Below are positions 23,198 through 30,196 of a stretch of DNA of 53,718 nt, one piece after another. A program made the position numbers and the translations under genes. This DNA is from a virus. The notes beneath the pieces were generated by a model. The model made no database searches. It was not told the DNA's origin and saw only the letters and a list, made by a program, of their open reading frames with translations. Location: the IMG/VR virus record IMGVR_UViG_3300030380_002559, positions 1-53,718 of that record; one strand, 5' to 3'. The stretch's first letter is position 1, and each line of letters begins with the position of its first letter.

Positions 23198-23602
23198 TCA
23201 TCTTGCCTTCTCAAGGCTGACAGATACTGGATCAAAAAGATAGCCCTCTGTCAACAAATACCACGCCTCGCGCGACCCAGTGATATGCCAATATTTCAGG
23301 TTCTCAATTTCTTTTACTCGACTATTACGGTCGTGGATAACGACCCGCTGACCATCGTCCCAGATGAACCCCCAAGCACAGCGGAGATCCCAAGTGCTGT
23401 TTGGTTTCCACGTCCCACCGGCTGAGATACCTAAACCGTTAGGGAAATGGTCGGGGTGAATATCGGGGTGACCTAGGTACGACTCTAGGTCAGAAAACGA
23501 TGCCTCGCCGAATCCAATCAGCGGGTATTTAACGAATGTCTCAATGATAAGCTCCTGAGACATTGGCTTCGGGTCTAGCAGCATTTGTTTTAGTTTACCC
23601 AT
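23198..23602 (-). CDS. Hypothetical early protein
   Basis: 134 residues. The central part is rich in aromatic residues (GGTWKPNSTWDLRCAWGFIW, then DDGQRVVIHDRNSRV), with helical N-terminus and a C-terminal YLLTEGYLFDP. No family is recognised. It overlaps the next gene upstream by eight bases. Function unknown. Confidence 0.65.
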   Translation of the reverse strand: MGKLKQMLLDPKPMSQELIIETFVKYPLIGFGEASFSDLESYLGHPDIHPDHFPNGLGISAGGTWKPNSTWDLRCAWGFIWDDGQRVVIHDRNSRVKEIENLKYWHITGSREAWYLLTEGYLFDPVSVSLEKAR

Positions 23603-23780
23603 TACTGCTCTCCTCTACGACCTCATGTGCCTCCACACACTCTGCAGTGGAAATTTCGCCACCGGTAAGGTTCGCCCACTCTTTACAAGCATTTGCTTCT
23701 GCTTCTTCTAACGACTTACCTCTTACGATAACTCTGCGTTCTACTGTGCCCATGACGAGCACGGAGTAACTTTTCCCCAT
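23595..23780 (-). CDS. Small hypothetical protein
   Basis: 61 residues from the ATG at 23780, for which AAGGAG stands nine bases before; the frame to 23888 overlaps the preceding gene and lacks a site. A strand-strand-helix layout: SYSVLVMGTVERRVIVRG, then SLEEAEANACKEWANLTGG. No family recognised. Confidence 0.65.
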   Translation of the reverse strand: MGKSYSVLVMGTVERRVIVRGKSLEEAEANACKEWANLTGGEISTAECVEAHEVVEESSNG

Positions 23781-23847
23781 TACTTTCTCCTTTTGATCTG
23801 GGTCCATCCATTGACGCCGAGATATCCGGATCTCGGCGTCCTCATCG

Positions 23848-24147
23848 TCATGCGGCTGCATAGTCGTGGCCATAGTGATCATTAGCAAGACGTGCTTTTA
23901 GCATTTTGTTTTCCGCTTCTAGGCGCATTATCTTTGCCATAGTTAGGTACATTTTAGCGATCTTACGAGTATCTGCCGCCATCCGAAGATTAAAAGCATG
24001 TTTACGCCAAGTGTCCGTTTGTGCAGAGGGAAACATACGAACTAATCGAGCCTGATAAAGTAACTCGTGGTGCCGCTCAACCATCCGACCATAATCGACC
24101 ATATGGCGACCGTAGTCGTCTAACATAGAATTAGATGTGCTATCCAT
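23848..24147 (-). CDS. Hypothetical helical protein
   Basis: 99 residues from the ATG at 24147, with AAGGAGGAAGG directly before it. All helical: YGRHMVDYGRMVERHHELLY, then LRMAADTRKIAKMYLTMAK and MRLEAENKMLKARLA, a probable coiled coil. No family recognised. It follows the 24158 gene by ten bases. Confidence 0.65.
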   Translation of the reverse strand: MDSTSNSMLDDYGRHMVDYGRMVERHHELLYQARLVRMFPSAQTDTWRKHAFNLRMAADTRKIAKMYLTMAKIMRLEAENKMLKARLANDHYGHDYAAA

Positions 24148-24157
24148 TCCTTCCTCC

Positions 24158-24379
24158 TTAGTGTCTGTTAGGGACATCTTCGACTAGACCGTGGGCGATA
24201 AGATACTCGCGGTAAAAGTCAAGACCCTCTGCGTTATCGTCGAAGACTGGCTCGAAGCCACTACCGATAATCGCTGACGCTAGTAAGTCAGCCTCGGTAC
24301 GCTCCTCCTCTCGCAAAGCTCGCCATATACAAATAGCTAGCGACTGCGAGATCCGAATGGGTTTACTGATATCTGACAA
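24158..24379 (-). CDS. Small acidic hypothetical protein
   Basis: 73 residues beginning MSDISKPIRISQSLAICIWR, then ALREEERTEADLLASAIIG and LDFYREYLIAHGLVED. Two helices, no membrane segment. It is the first gene behind the palindromic promoter at 24.4 kb. No family recognised. Confidence 0.65.
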   Translation of the reverse strand: MSDISKPIRISQSLAICIWRALREEERTEADLLASAIIGSGFEPVFDDNAEGLDFYREYLIAHGLVEDVPNRH

Positions 24380-24397
24380 GTCATGCCTCCCTAATAA

Positions 24398-24445
24398 GGT
24401 TTACTATAATAATATAGTATAGGGGGCAGGGTTTAGTCAAAAAAG
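24398..24445 (-). promoter_or_regulatory. Palindromic promoter
   Basis: On the minus strand TTGACT is followed by 18 bases and TATATT within CTATACTATATTATTATAG, an extended palindrome (24401-24420). Located between the 24462 gene and the 24379 start. Confidence 0.6.
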
Positions 24446-24461
24446 CGCAAAAACGTGAAAC

Positions 24462-24734
24462 TTATGAGTCGCGCTCTATTTGATTAGCACTGATAACGTG
24501 GATATCGCCTAACGAATACCCAATAGCGCTTCCTCGCCGACGCTCTCGTTCTATAGCAAAACCTATAGCTTGATCTTCAGTCGTAGCGTTGATTTTACGG
24601 ACACGTGTATACTCAGTGATAAGGATAACTTCATACAAAGCAGAGTTATATTTTTCGTGGTCCTTTAACTTATGTTTTTTGGAACGTGTAGTTTGATTCT
24701 GCGCCCCTCGTCCACCCCCTTGTACTTTCGGCAT
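24462..24734 (-). CDS. Small protein overlapping the end of the polymerase gene
   Basis: 90 residues. The basic N-terminus PKVQGGGRGAQNQTTRSKKH is followed by an alpha/beta part (YEVILITEYTRVRKINATT, then AIGFAIERERRRGS). GGAGAAAG precedes the ATG. It overlaps the C-terminus of the polymerase by 65 bases in a different frame, which is long for this genome. Function unknown. Confidence 0.6.
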   Translation of the reverse strand: MPKVQGGGRGAQNQTTRSKKHKLKDHEKYNSALYEVILITEYTRVRKINATTEDQAIGFAIERERRRGSAIGYSLGDIHVISANQIERDS

Positions 24735-26676
24735 GGCTGATCACTTTCTCCATTTCTTTTGCGTCGCCCCAATTAGGTCCAAGGTCAACGTCTACTTTGA
24801 TTGGAACTGCTAACTCGACGCAGCTTTCCATAATCTCTTTGATCTTTTCAATCTGCTCTGGCGACTCAATCGAAAAATCTAATTCGTCGTGAACTTGGAT
24901 ATGCGGGACGATACCTTCATTGTAGAGTATCTGCATGGCCTTCTTCGTCATATCAGCCGCGCTTCCCTGAATGAGTCTATTCATTGCTTTATGGGTAAAT
25001 GCTCTCTTGATTGCGTTACCGTGTTCGGCATACGCTGTCTTGTGGTCCATAATTTTTCGTGTGCCAAATTGAGCTGGCTCCCACTTATCGAACCGGCACC
25101 GCCGCCCTAACAACGTGCGGATGCTTCCTTGTTTTGAAGCCCTCTGGACTGCTCGCTCCGATAACGCTTTTACAAACGGTACGCGGTCATGGTATTGCGC
25201 GAACAATTCTTTGCCTTCTTCTAATGTAAGTCCCAGACTATCGGAGAGCTTAGTAACACCCATTGAATAGAACAAACCAAGGTTGATGTTCTTAGCTTGT
25301 TTACGCGGTATCCCCGCCATATCGGCCACGATCTGGTGGAAGTCGGCATCGTCCTGTTGAAAGGCGTCTACGGCGTCTTGAGCGCCGCGTAGCTCCATCA
25401 AATGGGCGTAGTGTACCACGATCCGTGGCTCTTGTTGCGAATAGTCGAACGCGCCCCACTGACACCCTTCTTCTGGGATGAAGAGCGATCGAATCTTCGT
25501 ACCAATCTCAGGGTCACGTGCAGGTACTTGTTGTAAGTTCGGGTTTGAATAACTGAACCGACCTGTTACGGTACCGCCGTCGTCTGAGCGCAAGGGATGA
25601 AGTTCAGCATGAATACGACCATTAACTTGGTTTGACATTATCATCCCATCGATGAATGTCGTCCTAGCTTTATTCATCTTTCGCGCTTCAACAATTAGCT
25701 TGGGCATCTCGTGTTGATGGCCTTCTAACCAGCCTTGTTGAAATGATGGTGCGCCAAGTTCTGTACGCGGATAGTCTAAACTCAAGCCATCAAAGGCTTC
25801 CTGAATAGACTTATTTGCCCAAACCTCGATGTTCTTACCGCAAAGTTTCTTGATCTTTTGGAGAGCTGCCTCTTCTCTCGCACGAAACCATTTAGAAAGT
25901 TCATCTGCTTTATCTAAATCTACCCGTACACCACGCCACCGCATCTCGATAAGCAAGGGTGTTATCGAAGATTCAAGGTCGAAGATCGACCATAAATCTT
26001 GTCGGGTCATCTCACCCTTTTGCCATTCCCAAAGTTTAAGAGTTAATGCTGCGTCTTGCTCGGCGTATGGTCCTACATACATGGGAGGTAATTGATGTAA
26101 CCCCCCTTTAGCATCAACATTCCATGCTTCGGCGGCGTCACGTAAAAGGCTTTCGTCTTTCTTTTCTTGAAGATAGCTTTTACCAAGCGCGTTAAGAGCA
26201 TAGCTAAACCTATTTTCATCTATTAAAGGGGCAGACACCATTGTGTCAATGAGCCGGTTTTCTCGCAGAGTGATACCCTCCCTGCGCATCCACCCAATAT
26301 CGTAAGAAGCGTTGTGGCAAATAATATCTGCGCCACCGTCGATTTGAGCCTGTAACCAATTTTTGACGAGCTTCTCATTTAAGTTACCTCCTGCTTCATG
26401 CTTAACGGGTAGATAACCTGACCAAGATTCAGTAGCTACGGCGTAACCTACAACATGACCTTCGCCCCTTGCCCAACCCGCACCCTTCTCTTTAAGAGAA
26501 GGATCTCGCGTTTCAAGGTCGATACATATCTCCTTCGCTGCGGTTAGGTCAGGAAGATGTTCAGGTGGGGTCCAATCGCTATCAGGAGAGAACAAAGGCT
26601 GTTGAAGCGGGTTCTTTGGCATAGCTGGCTTCTTATCAGGTAGTGTCTGATAAGAGCTTACTATGTTATTAGTCAC
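24670..26676 (-). CDS. polA: Family A DNA polymerase with 3'-5' exonuclease
   Basis: 668 residues. Exonuclease: DLE at 53-55 (D53, E55), N122-x3-D126 in CHNASYDIGW, and Y204-x3-D208 in YAEQDAA. Polymerase: motif A D411 in FDYSQQEPR, motif B RKQAKNINLGLFYSMG at 458-473, motif C HDE at 596-598. Leu466 stands where E. coli Pol I has Phe762. The insertion between motif B and QGSAAD resembles HMO-2011-type enzymes; I see no DnaJ-type CxxCxGxG, which is reported in HMO-2011. It follows the hypermodification genes by coupled translation. Confidence 0.95.
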   Translation of the reverse strand: MTNNIVSSYQTLPDKKPAMPKNPLQQPLFSPDSDWTPPEHLPDLTAAKEICIDLETRDPSLKEKGAGWARGEGHVVGYAVATESWSGYLPVKHEAGGNLNEKLVKNWLQAQIDGGADIICHNASYDIGWMRREGITLRENRLIDTMVSAPLIDENRFSYALNALGKSYLQEKKDESLLRDAAEAWNVDAKGGLHQLPPMYVGPYAEQDAALTLKLWEWQKGEMTRQDLWSIFDLESSITPLLIEMRWRGVRVDLDKADELSKWFRAREEAALQKIKKLCGKNIEVWANKSIQEAFDGLSLDYPRTELGAPSFQQGWLEGHQHEMPKLIVEARKMNKARTTFIDGMIMSNQVNGRIHAELHPLRSDDGGTVTGRFSYSNPNLQQVPARDPEIGTKIRSLFIPEEGCQWGAFDYSQQEPRIVVHYAHLMELRGAQDAVDAFQQDDADFHQIVADMAGIPRKQAKNINLGLFYSMGVTKLSDSLGLTLEEGKELFAQYHDRVPFVKALSERAVQRASKQGSIRTLLGRRCRFDKWEPAQFGTRKIMDHKTAYAEHGNAIKRAFTHKAMNRLIQGSAADMTKKAMQILYNEGIVPHIQVHDELDFSIESPEQIEKIKEIMESCVELAVPIKVDVDLGPNWGDAKEMEKVISHAESTRGWTRGAESNYTFQKT

Positions 26677-26989
26677 CTTGACTAGTCCTGTTCCGCATCT
26701 CGGCCTCTACAAGAAAGAGATACCGACGTAAGTCACTGATATCGTCGACAAGACCCTCGGGCCGACGATCCTCATCCATAGCAGAAAAAATATCGTAATG
26801 ATGACCTAATACCTGTTTTTCAATACGATCCCATTTACGCGCCAACATCATGAAGGCACCTACACCGCCGCGCTGTTTCCAACTATCTCCGTACGACTCT
26901 TCTGCGCGTGTAAGCCCCGCGCAATCTTCATCAGCGATATTTTCTACGGTCTGTAGAATTTTACTTTTTTCTTTCGAGCCACTCGACAC
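26669..26989 (-). CDS. Nmad1-like (DUF1599-type) small protein
   Basis: 106 residues. EESYGDSWKQRGGVGAFMML, then ARKWDRIEKQV, and EGLVDDISDLRRYLFLVEAE follow the layout of DUF1599, called nucleotide modification associated domain 1: a YGxSW motif, RKxxRI, and a helix with acidic pairs. The family is tied by context to modified bases; its activity is not known. It overlaps the TS-like gene by 29 bases and the polymerase by eight, so it sits inside the coupled chain. Confidence 0.6.
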   Translation of the reverse strand: MSSGSKEKSKILQTVENIADEDCAGLTRAEESYGDSWKQRGGVGAFMMLARKWDRIEKQVLGHHYDIFSAMDEDRRPEGLVDDISDLRRYLFLVEAEMRNRTSQGD

Positions 26990-27953
26990 AGGCTTTCCTC
27001 CAATCCGGTGATTCTATTTCACGGGCCTTATCTACAGCCTCGTTAATCATTTTTTCTTTCCAGAGCCACCAAGCCTCGACCATAGGTATTGCAGTCTTCG
27101 GAAAGATTTGGTTTTGGTATCCCACATGGGATTCTCCGTTGTGGAGCCAGTCGAAGAAGAGACAGACCTCGAGATCGAACTCTTCCCATTTATCGACGAG
27201 CGGGACCGGATAGATTTCATACGCTTCATAAGGGTCTGGATGAATCCCTTGAGGAAGTTTTTCATCGAGCGGCCTCCATACGTCTAAATATACATGCGGA
27301 TTACTACTGACTTGATAATAACGCCCAAGACCCATCCCCATGCAACTAGCTAAATATTCATGAACCATACTGAAGTGAACAGCATTCGCACCGTACATAC
27401 CCCAGATCAAATCATTCGATCTGTTCGTTACGGTCATATCTAAATAATAACCAAGGCTGGCTGGTCGACCGCGTAAGAAAACTTGCGTATTACAAGGAAC
27501 GTCCTTGGATGGAGAACCAAGGTCTTGAGTACAGTCCCACATCTGAAGTACAGCACGGCGGTCTAATGGGTTCTTGCGAAGTAAATCAATAACGGTAGAT
27601 AGCTGGTCACGTCCAAACCATTCAGTCCAGCGGTAACCGTAAGCACCATTTACTAGAACACCGTCATCCGAAAAGTCAGCCATCTTCTTAGCAAACATTG
27701 TCAGAGTCTTTAGATCTTGCCGACCAGCGATCATCCACAGCCCTTCAATAAAATGAAAGAAAGGGTTACAATTACGTTCTGCACTAAATAGAACACGCTC
27801 ATCCGGTCGCTCATAAACAGTCGTGAGTGGTGTCGGGAACGACAACACCGGACCATTGCGCGAGTCCGTTTCTAACAACTGACTACTCTCCCGCAAGTTC
27901 ATAACTGCGATCTGGAAAACCTCATTGACGTTTACGCCTTGTATAACTTTCAT
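26961..27953 (-). CDS. Thymidylate synthase homologue, probably dUMP hydroxymethylase
   Basis: 330 residues. The TS fold is shown by R60 and N61 with FFHFIEGLWMIAG (N-terminal part), the catalytic C154 in DVPCNTQVF, R178-S-N-D in TVTNRSNDLIWGMYGAN, and HVYLDVW near 220. The sequence NDLIWGMYGANAVHFSM, with one residue more than the DxxxGxPFN of cellular TS, is the form found in phages that make 5-hydroxymethyl-dUMP. I therefore favour hydroxymethylation of dUMP with methylene-tetrahydrofolate, without reduction. Ordinary thymidylate synthesis remains possible. The ATG overlaps the stop of the upstream gene (ATGA). Confidence 0.85.
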   Translation of the reverse strand: MKVIQGVNVNEVFQIAVMNLRESSQLLETDSRNGPVLSFPTPLTTVYERPDERVLFSAERNCNPFFHFIEGLWMIAGRQDLKTLTMFAKKMADFSDDGVLVNGAYGYRWTEWFGRDQLSTVIDLLRKNPLDRRAVLQMWDCTQDLGSPSKDVPCNTQVFLRGRPASLGYYLDMTVTNRSNDLIWGMYGANAVHFSMVHEYLASCMGMGLGRYYQVSSNPHVYLDVWRPLDEKLPQGIHPDPYEAYEIYPVPLVDKWEEFDLEVCLFFDWLHNGESHVGYQNQIFPKTAIPMVEAWWLWKEKMINEAVDKAREIESPDWRKACVEWLERKK

Positions 27954-28777
27954 GGGTACTTTCCTCTTGGTGCGCCTTCTCCATTACGCACTCTTTCATA
28001 TTTATCAAACTCGCAAAGACTATGCTCGATATCGCGCATCTCTAATCGCGGTAGGAAATCTTTAGCTAAATATTCGGATGAGCATAGTAAAAGTTCGTGC
28101 ATCTCCTTCGTAAAATTATGCTTACGGCTCTTAAAGTTCAGAGGTCTACCGTATATGCGATTCAGACCGCGCATAGCACCGGGACCAGCATTAGCCCATG
28201 TATAGATGTCATCGGCCTCATCAAGAAAGTGTGTATGACGCAAGTCAGTAATTATTTCATATGACATGAAGGCTCCTAGGTACGGAAATTGCATAAACAA
28301 GTTCCATGAACCTCGGAGGTTGTTCGAGCGGATATCGTCGGCGAGTGTTTTGCGAAGGGGCCAAATGTTGTTAACGCACCAGATAACCCCATCGACCTTG
28401 TCCATTCCGTCGGGAGTTTTAATTATGTACCCACCGGTCACATATTTAGGTTGCTTCTTGATTTCTTCTCGGGCAATCTCTGGGTTCCAATCGACATGGA
28501 GATTATGGTCAAGAAGTGTTTGGCCTGTCTCTATTAGATTAAACCAACGAAAGATAACCGTGGCCATGAGAACATCGTCGTCCCCATTCAAGGGATCGCG
28601 CATCTTTTCCCTAAACCAAACGGTTGTCTTGTCGTTTTCTCTAAAGGGATTAGTAAAGCGATAGGTCTTTAAAATCTCGTCGTCAGTCCAATGGTTGCGG
28701 GAGAGGCCCATATCCTTCTTCAGAAAGATACGGTGCCTCTCCTCCATCCACCAAAAGAACCGTTCGATCGATTCCAT
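27950..28777 (-). CDS. 5-hmdU DNA kinase helical-domain (HMUDK_hel/aGPT-Pplase) protein
   Basis: 275 residues, all helical. WTDDEIL at 30-36, RFTNPFREND at 40-49, GGYIIKT at 115-121, LGAFMSYEIITDL at 167-179, ANAGPGAMRGLNR at 195-207 and CEFDKYERVR at 255-264 match, in order, the family named alpha-glutamyl/putrescinyl thymine pyrophosphorylase or 5-hmdU DNA kinase helical domain. It acts on 5-hydroxymethyluracil in DNA in known hypermodified phages. The HhH-glycosylase-like fold is known of the family. No P-loop is present in this protein. Coupled on both sides (TAATG and ATGA). Confidence 0.85.
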   Translation of the reverse strand: MESIERFFWWMEERHRIFLKKDMGLSRNHWTDDEILKTYRFTNPFRENDKTTVWFREKMRDPLNGDDDVLMATVIFRWFNLIETGQTLLDHNLHVDWNPEIAREEIKKQPKYVTGGYIIKTPDGMDKVDGVIWCVNNIWPLRKTLADDIRSNNLRGSWNLFMQFPYLGAFMSYEIITDLRHTHFLDEADDIYTWANAGPGAMRGLNRIYGRPLNFKSRKHNFTKEMHELLLCSSEYLAKDFLPRLEMRDIEHSLCEFDKYERVRNGEGAPRGKYP

Positions 28778-29616
28778 TACTTTTTCCTCAAGATCCAGTT
28801 GACATTGTTAGCTGTCTCCGGATACGCCGTGGCAAGAATCACACGTTGCCAGTGCTTATCGAACCGCCCTTGAATATCGTCTATCACGTGCTGTGGCCAG
28901 CGTAGATTAGCACGATGGTTACGCTTGAAGTTATTCATTTGCGTAAACGTGCCGTAGTGCCGTTCGATGGTATAGTATTTTTCGAGGAGTTCTTTGAGTT
29001 CTTCGTACCCCCATTCGTAGATGTGGTCTTTTGGGAGGATGTCGTTTGACCCATCATGGTTCGGCGTCGAGACATATGCAATGCCATTCGGACGGAGTTT
29101 ACGACACGATGCTTCGATCCAAGGTTCAATGAACTCCCTCCCCATGTGTTCGATTACTTCCGTTGTCATGAAGACATCCACGGACTCGTCCTCAACAGGA
29201 GGTTCAGGGTCCACGGTTAGGTCTTGGAGAACGATCCGGCCTTTATTACCTGTCATGGTTTTGAACCATTGATGTTCAGTAACTGGATCGTTATCATCTA
29301 CCCACCAATCGTCGAGACAAGCGGGATCAATATCCATACCGGTATAACTATTAACAATCTCCTCTTTACGAGAGACGAACGCCTTGTAGAGATAACGAAG
29401 CGTCCAAACTTCTCCGCATCCGATTTCAAGGATGTCAACAGGTCGACCAAGCTCTTTAGCTTTGCCCATAATTAACTGACCCATTTTACAAAACCGGCTG
29501 ATATGGGCCAATTCATCTGGTCGCCAGTTTGCTAACGTACCCGCACTGGCAATATCCATGCGGGTGTTTTTAGAGTTGTTCGCGTTTACCGCGAGTTTTC
29601 TACGAATAGAAGCCAT
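28777..29616 (-). CDS. SAM-dependent methyltransferase, class I
   Basis: 279 residues from the ATG at 29616, chosen because GGAGAGG stands six bases before; the longer frame to 29766 runs 62 bases into the previous gene. Motif I DILEIGCGE at 61-69, the acidic strand end TGMDID at 92-97, TTEVIEHMG at 151-159 and STPNHDG near 180. No target-recognition domain or DNA-methylase catalytic motif (DPPY, PC) is seen, so a nucleobase-amino or cytosine DNA methylase of ordinary type is unlikely. Place in the hypermodification cluster suggests it methylates the thymine adduct or a precursor. Confidence 0.8.
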   Translation of the reverse strand: MASIRRKLAVNANNSKNTRMDIASAGTLANWRPDELAHISRFCKMGQLIMGKAKELGRPVDILEIGCGEVWTLRYLYKAFVSRKEEIVNSYTGMDIDPACLDDWWVDDNDPVTEHQWFKTMTGNKGRIVLQDLTVDPEPPVEDESVDVFMTTEVIEHMGREFIEPWIEASCRKLRPNGIAYVSTPNHDGSNDILPKDHIYEWGYEELKELLEKYYTIERHYGTFTQMNNFKRNHRANLRWPQHVIDDIQGRFDKHWQRVILATAYPETANNVNWILRKK

Positions 29617-29704
29617 AAACCTCTCCGTCAGGTTAAAGGATGGGGAAACGACAGGCCGAACTAAGGAGAAAGCCAAAAACCCGCCGTTCCCCCGCATCGA
29701 AAGA

Positions 29705-30127
29705 CTAGCTAGGAATCCGAATGTATTCCTTGTCGACCATCTCCCGATGATAGTGTTTGTAGACACGGTCTACAGGTTGTTTAGTTGGAAGCAGACCCTC
29801 CAACTTTTCCCAGAACATACCAATAGTGACGCCATCCTTACCAAACTCTTCGAGCTTTTCGAGGATAAGCATCATCTGACGCGGTCCTTTTTCTGGGTAT
29901 TTATTAAATACGATGGTCGTACCGACTTTCAGCCGACCAGTATTGGAGCGCCCTTGTGCGGCCTTTTTCTTAGCTTCGGTCACCATAACTGTTTCTTCAG
30001 ACATAATCTTCTTTCCTTTATGATACTCAGAAGGCCACCGATGGCGGGGCCAAGTTTTCTGTTCCCCAAAACCATGATCGGGAGAATATTTCCACGAATC
30101 GGGTCCGACTTGCATCCAACCACCCAT
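29705..30127 (-). CDS. Winged-helix-like small protein (paralogue C)
   Basis: 140 residues. GGAGG six bases before the ATG at 30127 supports the long form; an internal ATG at 30004 has AAAGGAAA and could give a shorter product. The Trp-rich N-terminus is followed by VTEAKKKAAQGRSNTGRLKV and a C-terminal domain MMLILEKLEEFGKDGVTIGM, then PVDRVYKHYHREMVDKEYIR, which is the same domain as in the genes at 17036 and 17736. Probably a regulator; it stands at the head of the hypermodification genes. Confidence 0.65.
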   Translation of the reverse strand: MGGWMQVGPDSWKYSPDHGFGEQKTWPRHRWPSEYHKGKKIMSEETVMVTEAKKKAAQGRSNTGRLKVGTTIVFNKYPEKGPRQMMLILEKLEEFGKDGVTIGMFWEKLEGLLPTKQPVDRVYKHYHREMVDKEYIRIPS

Positions 30128-30196
30128 GTAAACCTCCAGTCTTACTTTCTTTAAGACCTTAGACTAGACCGCCCTCTTAATAAAGTAGAAAACTAT

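Noticed and set aside
24670-26676. DnaJ-type zinc domain in the polymerase as reported for HMO-2011
   Set aside because: No CxxCxGxG is present between exonuclease and polymerase motifs.
29617-29766. Longer start for the methyltransferase
   Set aside because: It would overlap paralogue C by 62 bases and lacks a ribosome site; GGAGAGG stands before the ATG at 29616.
29558-30154. Plus-strand frame of 198 codons
   Set aside because: It lies opposite the methyltransferase start and paralogue C, both with conserved motifs and ribosome sites.
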